This document shows, one piece after another, positions 7,195 to 11,885 of a stretch of DNA of 11,885 bases. Position numbers and translations under genes: made by a program. The notes under the pieces were generated by a model that was not told where the DNA came from, did not search any database, and saw nothing but the letters and a program-made list of their open reading frames with translations. Origin of the DNA: Planctomycetota bacterium (lineage in GTDB: Bacteria; Planctomycetota; Planctomycetia; Pirellulales; Pirellulaceae). The stretch spans positions 1 through 11,885 of the forward strand of contig JAJSAJ010000245.1 of NCBI GenBank assembly GCA_024274855.1. The letters run 5' to 3'. The first letter of the stretch is position 1; every line of letters begins with the position of its first letter.

Positions 7195-7223
7195 GACCCC
7201 CGTCGGCTTGCCCCATGGGTGAA
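7195..7223 (-). repeat. Dispersed palindromic repeat, copy 1
   Basis: Read on the minus strand, this reads TTCACCCATGGGGCAAGCC, then GAC, then GGGGGTC. It matches 9196-9224 on the plus strand in 25 of 29 positions, with 18 of 19 in the first block. The two copies lie 2 kb apart, in opposite orientation, and both are intergenic. Confidence 0.65.
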
Positions 7224-7445
7224 TCAGTCTCGCAGCTAAGGAGGATCGCCACACGAACGCTCCCCAGTAAACGCGACAACAATTGATCCGCCGGTCCTAA
7301 GCAGTATACCGGTAGGCAGTGAGCCAACCGGTGAATCGACGCATCAATCGCTCGGTTTGCCCATGCCGCAACGAATGGCGCAAATCAAGCAGCGGCCGCA
7401 AGTGTCGAGCCTCGGCAGCAAATGCCACCTAGTGTACGCGCAATC

Positions 7446-7473
7446 TCGGAGCAGTCAATTAGGCCTGCTCCGA
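7446..7473. repeat. Perfect 9-bp dyad in the operon leader
   Basis: TCGGAGCAG (7446-7454) and CTGCTCCGA (7465-7473) are perfect inverted copies around 10 nt. No U-tract follows on either strand, so an operator-like or RNA stem is more likely than an intrinsic terminator. It lies about 310 bp upstream of the first respiratory gene. Confidence 0.5.
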
Positions 7474-7528
7474 ATCTGGAGAGCCAAGGAAAGTGCCGTG
7501 GAGATACACGGAGGCTTCGGCCGTCGAG

Positions 7529-7562
7529 TGATCGCGCCGAGCGAGACGGGCAGACGCGATCA
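7529..7562. repeat. Perfect 8-bp dyad with interleaved second pairing
   Basis: TGATCGCG (7529-7536) and CGCGATCA (7555-7562) are perfect inverted copies around 18 nt. CGAGCG (7538-7543) inside the loop can pair with CGCTCG (7566-7571) outside it, which as RNA would be a pseudoknot or an alternative fold. The pairings are visible; a function is not. Confidence 0.4.
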
Positions 7563-7690
7563 GAACGCTCGATTGAGTCTTCGATCTGGATTAGTGAAGA
7601 TAAGTGGTGATTCGTATTCCACTCTTTCTCCCGTTCAGGCGACCACTTGCCATTCGGCCAACGTGTTACCAGCCGACAAAACACGATTGT

Positions 7691-8953
7691 TTACGCGAGC
7701 ACGTTCAACGGCTTGAACGAACGACCTAAAATGGCCGTGCTGTCGACCTGAAGCCATTGGTCCAAAACCGTGGCGTAGAGCTGCCGGAAATCCGTGTGGT
7801 GTTTTGGTGCATCGCGATCCAGATCGGTCAAACTTGGATGACGGCCGATCAAGCCGCCTTTCAACCGGCCGCCAAGCAGGAAAACGGGGGCCGCCGCACC
7901 ATGCCCTGTTCCGCGCCGTCCGTTTTCACTGAGCGTCCGGCCAAACTCGGAGAATGTCATCAACAATACGCGATCCAGTGTTCCGTCGCTGCGTAAATCG
8001 GCGGCCAGCGCGGCCATCGAAGCCGACAAATCGCGAAGCAACGCCGCGTGGTTGTCTCGTTGACTGGCATGGTTGTCAAATCCGCCAAACCCACCGCCGC
8101 CTAGTTCGGTAAAGAATATCCGGATCCCAATGTTCGCTCGGATCAGCTGAGCAATCGTCTGGAAGTGACCCGCCAATGTAAACGAAGGGTATTCGGCCCT
8201 CCCCGCGTCACGCGCCAACACGTTCCGCACCCGATCACTCAGTGCCGCTGCTTCCTTGCCGCTATTTCGCACTTGCTGCAATAATGGATTGTCATCAACC
8301 GCTCCACGACCACCTCGTCCCTGTTCCGCGAGTCCGGACCAACTCCAAACAGCCTTCGCGCCGGAGAGAGCCGGCCCCTGCAGCGTCAAGTCTTTCGCCA
8401 CTCGAATGGAGGGGACAACACCATCTCTTGCCGTCAATACCAACGGTCTCCCAATGGAACTGACCATGACCGCTGGAACCTGCACGCCACCTGACACATC
8501 GACCTTATCCACGACTCGCCCAATCCACCCGGTCGGGCATGTTGCGTTCTCTGGTTCCGCCGTATACCAATCACGCATCGCTGCTTCGTGGTCTCGGTTG
8601 GACTTCGGGTAACCGACCCCTTGGACGATCGCAAGCTCGCGTTTTTCAAACAGATCAAGGAACCCTCGCATCTGTGGATGGAAGCCCAGTTCCGAATCGA
8701 TCTTATGAACTTGCTTGCCGGTAAGACGAAGTGTGCGGCGATTGCGTCCATACGCATCATCATCGTACGGCACAACGGTATTCAGGCCGTCATTGCCGCC
8801 ACTTAACTGGACAACAATCAGCGTGTGATCCGTCCTTACATTTCCGCTTGCCAGCGCCGTCTGTCGCAAAAAACCGGGAACATGCGAAGCCAATGTAGCA
8901 ACCGTCGACGCACCCACAATAGACCGTAAGAAGTCGCGACGTGACGAAGACAT
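7691..8953 (-). CDS. DUF1501 family protein, Tat-exported
   Basis: The 420-residue protein starts with a clear twin-arginine signal (SSRRDFLRS, then a hydrophobic stretch to about residue 35), so it is exported folded. The DUF1501 signatures are VVQLSGGNDGLNTVVPY (about 47-63), GFDNHASQ (291-298), FSEFGRT (334-340), GTGHG (348-352) and HHTDFR (385-390). The family is a relative of the alkaline phosphatase/sulfatase fold whose substrate is not established. Many members have GTDHG where this one has GTGHG, so a putative metal-site Asp is Gly. I chose the ATG at 8953, which follows AAGGGAG, over a GTG at 8968 that would only put five residues before the Tat motif. DUF1501 and DUF1800 genes often occur side by side, as here, but a 393-bp palindrome-rich spacer separates the two. 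Confidence 0.93.
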   Translation of the reverse strand: MSSSRRDFLRSIVGASTVATLASHVPGFLRQTALASGNVRTDHTLIVVQLSGGNDGLNTVVPYDDDAYGRNRRTLRLTGKQVHKIDSELGFHPQMRGFLDLFEKRELAIVQGVGYPKSNRDHEAAMRDWYTAEPENATCPTGWIGRVVDKVDVSGGVQVPAVMVSSIGRPLVLTARDGVVPSIRVAKDLTLQGPALSGAKAVWSWSGLAEQGRGGRGAVDDNPLLQQVRNSGKEAAALSDRVRNVLARDAGRAEYPSFTLAGHFQTIAQLIRANIGIRIFFTELGGGGFGGFDNHASQRDNHAALLRDLSASMAALAADLRSDGTLDRVLLMTFSEFGRTLSENGRRGTGHGAAAPVFLLGGRLKGGLIGRHPSLTDLDRDAPKHHTDFRQLYATVLDQWLQVDSTAILGRSFKPLNVLA

Positions 8954-8957
8954 GATT

Positions 8958-8964
8958 CTCCCTT
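8958..8964 (-). promoter_or_regulatory. Ribosome binding site of the DUF1501 gene
   Basis: AAGGGAG on the minus strand, 4 nt before the ATG at 8953. It supports that start over the in-frame GTG at 8968. Confidence 0.65.
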
Positions 8965-9044
8965 TCACTCTTTCATTTTCAGTAAAACTTTAGCCGTCTG
9001 CAGTAGGACTTGTATCTCACTGCTGTTTTTTCGGTTGATCGACC

Positions 9045-9065
9045 CCAACGGCCTTGTGCCGTTGG
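9045..9065. repeat. Perfect 8-bp hairpin
   Basis: CCAACGGC (9045-9052) and GCCGTTGG (9058-9065) are perfect inverted copies with a 5-nt loop (CTTGT). No T-run follows on either strand. Confidence 0.6.
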
Positions 9066-9110
9066 TGAGCGAGTCTATTGAGCTAAGAGCAACATGTCAC
9101 TCCAAAGCTC

Positions 9111-9152
9111 CGCTCCCTCCCCGCCGCCGCCAAAAGCGGCGGGGAGGGAGCG
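9111..9152. repeat. Perfect 17-bp GC-rich hairpin
   Basis: CGCTCCCTCCCCGCCGC (9111-9127) and GCGGCGGGGAGGGAGCG (9136-9152) are perfect inverted copies with an 8-nt loop (CGCCAAAA). It is the strongest stem in the window. A U-tract is missing in both directions, so a classic intrinsic terminator is not supported. A REP-like repeat or a transcript-stabilising or terminating stem remains possible. Confidence 0.8.
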
Positions 9153-9195
9153 TGGTGGGGGCATTTCACCACATCGCGTTAGCTCACGAAACTTG

Positions 9196-9224
9196 TTCAC
9201 CCATGGGACAAGCCCATGGGGGTC
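9196..9224 (+). repeat. Dispersed palindromic repeat, copy 2
   Basis: TTCACCCATGGGACAAGCC, then CAT, then GGGGGTC. This is the better-structured copy: it has two CCCATGGG palindromes (9200-9207 and 9213-9220), and its ACAAG (9208-9212) can pair with CTTGT just upstream (9192-9196). It matches the minus strand of 7195-7223 in 25 of 29 positions. Confidence 0.65.
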
Positions 9225-9228
9225 CCTT

Positions 9229-9241
9229 GAGAACCGTTCTC
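9229..9241. repeat. Short 6-bp dyad at the end of the palindrome cluster
   Basis: GAGAAC and GTTCTC around a single C. It lies five bases after the dispersed repeat and may belong to the same repeat unit. Confidence 0.4.
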
Positions 9242-9346
9242 CTCCATTTGGCTAAAGTGTTACCCATTTTCACACACAAAAGGCAGAGACTTTTCCATCA
9301 AGGTGACCCCTGAGCTACATCGACAGAAAGGCCCCTGCATGGTTTC

Positions 9347-10741
9347 TCATCCTAACTGGAATTCGGGCGCTGAAACCAACTGGACGGCGGCCTTTCGAAG
9401 CCACGCATTGACTTCCTTCTTCTTGCTCGATGCGTCATCCAGTATCGATTTGCGTACCGCATCGGGCAGGTCGTCCTGCAACAGTACGCGAACCAGCAGC
9501 TCGCCCGCAGCGTGCCCCGTCGTCTGACCATAGCGTTCGGCGATCCTGGCAGGGTCGACCTTTCCATCGTACGGCCCCTTCGCCGCGAACAACAAACTCG
9601 CAAACCGAGCGCGTTCCAACATCGTGACCGCGTTGATCCAGTAGCCCCCACCTTGCCATCCCTCCACCGTTGGTGGCGCATAGAGACTCTGGCCGAGTCG
9701 CCCGACATCAGATGCAAGCTGGATCGTCGACACGCCGGTTTCCATCGCTCGAATAGCACCCAAAGCAAACTCCACCGGACTCTTCATCCGGCGCCGATAG
9801 GCCCATTTTGAAAAGAACAGATTCGAACGCAGGATTGTCTCAACGACACGTCCCACATTGTGCTGGTCCCCCATCAACCGGACCAACGGCCGGAGCAGTT
9901 GGTCTGCCGGCGCATCCGTTTCTGAAACAAACCACCGGTACAACTTGCGCACCAGCAGCAGTGGGGTCGACGGCTGATCCAGAACGATCCGGACGATATC
10001 TTGAGCCGCCCATTGTCCTTGTTGCCCCAGGACTCTTTTCGAACCCGGATCATGCTCACGATCCAGATAACGAATTCGGCCGCGCAAGACGAACAGTCCG
10101 GTAAAAGCACGTGATGCCTCATGTACATCCTCTTCACCAAAATTGCCCGGCCCCAAACTGAAGTGCTCCATCAACTGTCGCACGAAGTTCTCATTTGGCT
10201 GGGCTTTCCGGCTGGCATTCGCCCCGGCGCTTGTCAGGACTGCCGGATCCTGGGACACAGCTTCGAGCAAGGGCCGATAGAAACCGAGTGCATGCGTGCG
10301 AAGCATTTGCTGGTGATGGACCATCATTCCCGCGTCGTCAACGCGCGCATTACTGACTCCGAAATGGCTGTGCCAAAATAGGGTCATGCGTTCCTGTAGC
10401 GGGAAGGGGCTTTCAATCATGCGTCGCAGCCACCACGCGCGAGCACTTTCGATCGATCCCGAACGAGCAACCGTGTTCTCATCACGGTCGAACGCTTTGT
10501 CGAATGCGGCCACATCCGCCTTGGGTCGCATCAGCCGATCGACCGATTCGCTCGGACCGTCACTGAGAGCCGATTTCAACTCGGCCGCATTCGCCCCAAA
10601 AGCGGCTCGCCGGAAAAGGTGTCCGGCCATGGCCAATGTCCAGGGCCGTTGCGAACTCGGCCGAAAAGCGGCCCAAGCCCAGGCCGGATCGATCTGGTCC
10701 AGGCGAACCGTGCCACCTGTGCTCAGCGATTGTTCGAACAT
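9347..10741 (-). CDS. DUF1800 family protein
   Basis: The 464-residue protein has family signatures in order: HLFRRAAFG (41-49), ERMTLFWHSHF (117-127), NENFVRQLMEHFSLG (183-197), EEDVHEASRAFTG (203-215), HDPGSKRVLG (230-239), EGWQGGGYWIN (360-370) and the terminal SAPEFQ (457-462). The length is usual for the family. No signal peptide or membrane helix is visible. The biochemical role of DUF1800 is not known; it is typically next to DUF1501, and the two are presumed to act together. The ATG follows GAGGTG by about 5 nt. The upstream gene ends only 51 bp before it, so they are probably co-transcribed. The DUF1501 gene downstream is 393 bp away behind a palindrome cluster. Confidence 0.92.
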   Translation of the reverse strand: MFEQSLSTGGTVRLDQIDPAWAWAAFRPSSQRPWTLAMAGHLFRRAAFGANAAELKSALSDGPSESVDRLMRPKADVAAFDKAFDRDENTVARSGSIESARAWWLRRMIESPFPLQERMTLFWHSHFGVSNARVDDAGMMVHHQQMLRTHALGFYRPLLEAVSQDPAVLTSAGANASRKAQPNENFVRQLMEHFSLGPGNFGEEDVHEASRAFTGLFVLRGRIRYLDREHDPGSKRVLGQQGQWAAQDIVRIVLDQPSTPLLLVRKLYRWFVSETDAPADQLLRPLVRLMGDQHNVGRVVETILRSNLFFSKWAYRRRMKSPVEFALGAIRAMETGVSTIQLASDVGRLGQSLYAPPTVEGWQGGGYWINAVTMLERARFASLLFAAKGPYDGKVDPARIAERYGQTTGHAAGELLVRVLLQDDLPDAVRKSILDDASSKKKEVNAWLRKAAVQLVSAPEFQLG

Positions 10742-10792
10742 AGTGCACCTCGTGCGCGATCAGAAGTTTTTGGGCAACCGCAACCGCATCAA

Positions 10793-11885
10793 CTACGGCA
10801 ACTCGAATCCAAGGTCGATAACCAGCTCGGATCGGTCCGATTTGGAACAGCCTGTTATGTCAACCGCTCGAATGTGCTTGGCGATTTCGACGAGAAACCG
10901 GATCCCCGCTTCCGCCTCGGGGCGTGTGTTCCCCTTTTCGATCATATTCTGCCGCACCAGTGCGTCAAAATCGGCTTCCAGAATCGATGCGAGATGCTTC
11001 CCGTTGAGTGTCACAATCGAATGTGCGTTGGCAACCGGCTTGACACCCGCTCGGCTCTCTTTCTTCAGAGCATCCATAATGTCTTCCGTCAGGGCACCGG
11101 TGGAACTTAGAATCAAATAGTCCCCTTGCATGGCAAGAGAAGGTTGAAAGTTGAAACGCGAGTCGACTTTGGTCTTATCAACCTCGTCGGCAACGGAGAA
11201 ATAGGCCACGGTATATTTCGTACCGTCATGAACCGGCCGGTCGATGATCAAGCCGGGCAGTGCTTTTTGACCACGCGTAAAGTTGACCAACCCGATCGCC
11301 TTCTGCCATGCCTCTTCAGCAATAGGTGCAAACTTGCCAGGATCGCTCAATCGGATCACCAACGCAAATCCCGGGTACTGAACATCTGGCACACCGGTCT
11401 TTGCATCAAATTGCTGTTTGGTCACAACCAGTCGCACATCGGGCAGCGTTTCGGCAAGGACCTCTTCCGTCAGATCCCGACCGGTGAAGAAGATCCCCAT
11501 CATATTTTCAAAGAAGATCAATCCGGACGTTCGCTCCGGAAACAGCTCGTCCTTGGCCGCATAAAACTGGTGCAGGTCGCGGTACAGACTGACTCCGGCA
11601 ATACGCCCCGGCACGTCCAAATGCGGCATCGCGCCATCATGGAGCGTCTTCAGCGTCGCAAATCCGTCGGGCGAATCCGCGTCAACCGACTTGCCATCCG
11701 ATATGACCTGAACACGAAACTGATTGTCGCTCAGCGTGGCGCCGGCCGAAATCCAATTCGCCTCGCGAAGCGCCACTTGTATCGGCGCAAAGAGCAACCG
11801 AACAAGCGGATTGTCGTTCTTGGACAAAGCCTTGCTCAACTCGGGAGCGTGCTTCAAGACGCTCATGTCGGCGTAAGCCGTAACG
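10793..11885 (-). CDS. Uncharacterised protein, N-terminus cut by the window edge
   Basis: The frame is open from the right edge to a TAG at 10795-10793. An ATG lies at 11866, but the codons before it still read as protein (VTAYAD), a phrase common just after the signal peptide in exported planctomycete proteins. The true start is therefore probably outside the window. About 363 residues are visible, soluble in character, with alternating beta and helix segments, no membrane helix and one Cys near the end. GDYLILSSTGALTEDIMDALKK and ANAHSIVTLNGKHLASILEA are reminiscent of DUF3352-type proteins, but I am not sure of this. It lies 51 bp upstream of the DUF1800 gene on the same strand and is probably in the same operon. 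Function unknown. Confidence 0.8.
   Translation of the reverse strand, partial: VTAYADMSVLKHAPELSKALSKNDNPLVRLLFAPIQVALREANWISAGATLSDNQFRVQVISDGKSVDADSPDGFATLKTLHDGAMPHLDVPGRIAGVSLYRDLHQFYAAKDELFPERTSGLIFFENMMGIFFTGRDLTEEVLAETLPDVRLVVTKQQFDAKTGVPDVQYPGFALVIRLSDPGKFAPIAEEAWQKAIGLVNFTRGQKALPGLIIDRPVHDGTKYTVAYFSVADEVDKTKVDSRFNFQPSLAMQGDYLILSSTGALTEDIMDALKKESRAGVKPVANAHSIVTLNGKHLASILEADFDALVRQNMIEKGNTRPEAEAGIRFLVEIAKHIRAVDITGCSKSDRSELVIDLGFELP

Larger units (their letters stand above)
7134..7690. other. 557-bp non-coding leader upstream of the respiratory operon
   Basis: This lies between the stop of the DUF1501 gene and the first respiratory gene, both on the minus strand. Short frames on either strand have no ribosome site or recognisable protein features. 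It should hold the end of the DUF1501 transcript and the promoter of the respiratory operon, but no convincing -35/-10 pair was found. It contains one copy of a dispersed repeat (7195-7223), a 9-bp dyad (7446-7473), an 8-bp dyad (7529-7562) and a CGAGCG/CGCTCG pair (7538-7543 and 7566-7571) that interleaves with the second dyad. A structured 5' leader is possible but not shown. Confidence 0.6.
8954..9346. other. 393-bp palindrome-rich spacer between the DUF1800 and DUF1501 genes
   Basis: No credible protein is encoded here. Within about 200 bp there are an 8-bp hairpin (9045-9065), a 17-bp hairpin (9111-9152), a 6-bp GTGGTG/CACCAC dyad (9152-9157 and 9167-9172), a dispersed repeat with two CCCATGGG palindromes (9196-9224) and a GAGAAC-C-GTTCTC dyad (9229-9241). 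Two genes that usually sit together are separated by this cluster, which looks like repeat DNA inserted into an operon. It may end or process the DUF1800 transcript. Confidence 0.65.

Noticed and set aside
7141..7200. Possible sigma-70 promoter upstream of the respiratory operon
   Set aside because: TATCAT-like and TTGATT-like hexamers occur on the minus strand, but their spacing does not fit a promoter.
7357..7716. 119-codon plus-strand and 99-codon minus-strand frames in the operon leader
   Set aside because: Neither has a ribosome site, known motifs or believable composition, and they overlap each other on opposite strands.
9111..9152. 17-bp hairpin as an intrinsic terminator
   Set aside because: No T-run follows the stem in either direction, so it was recorded as a repeat or hairpin with unknown function.

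Overview
The window looks like a piece of a Planctomycetota chromosome. The grounds are a DUF1800/DUF1501 gene pair with a Tat-targeted DUF1501 protein, a lipoprotein that joins a formylglycine-generating-enzyme-like (FGE-sulfatase) domain to a PD40/TolB-type propeller, moderate GC by eye, and intergenic DNA rich in long palindromes. No rRNA, tRNA, CRISPR array or transposase gene was seen.

Layout. (1) 2-646 (+): C-terminal part of a helical, basic protein of unknown function that begins outside the window. (2) 861-2753 (+): the FGE-like/PD40 lipoprotein. A 136-bp non-coding insertion (about 2750-2885) with 13-bp terminal inverted repeats and an 8-9 bp flanking direct repeat sits exactly at its 3' end and supplies its stop codon. 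(3) 7133 down to 2926 (-): a compact four-gene respiratory operon, in order of transcription: a bd-oxidase-like membrane subunit without a c-heme, a Rieske iron-sulfur protein, a one-piece cytochrome b (b6 plus subunit IV), and a second bd-like membrane subunit fused to a mono-heme cytochrome c. (4) 7134-7690: a 557-bp non-coding leader with two dyads and one copy of a dispersed repeat. (5) 11885 down to 7691 (-): an uncharacterised protein cut by the window edge, DUF1800, a palindrome-rich 393-bp spacer, and DUF1501.

How the genes may work together. The Rieske protein and cytochrome b carry the motifs needed for quinol oxidation, but no cytochrome c1 and no canonical oxidase lies in the window. 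The only c-type heme is on the C-terminus of the last bd-like protein. The operon therefore seems to encode a non-standard quinol-oxidising assembly: a bc core between two diverged relatives of CydA, with a tethered cytochrome c as electron outlet. The bd relationship rests on visible motif similarity (a shared HxxxxH in the first helix, an AIE...FFL..E helix and a C-terminal RKPY segment) and was not confirmed by a search. This operon is the most interesting system in the window. The precise element insertion at the convergent gene junction and the dispersed palindromic repeats come next.
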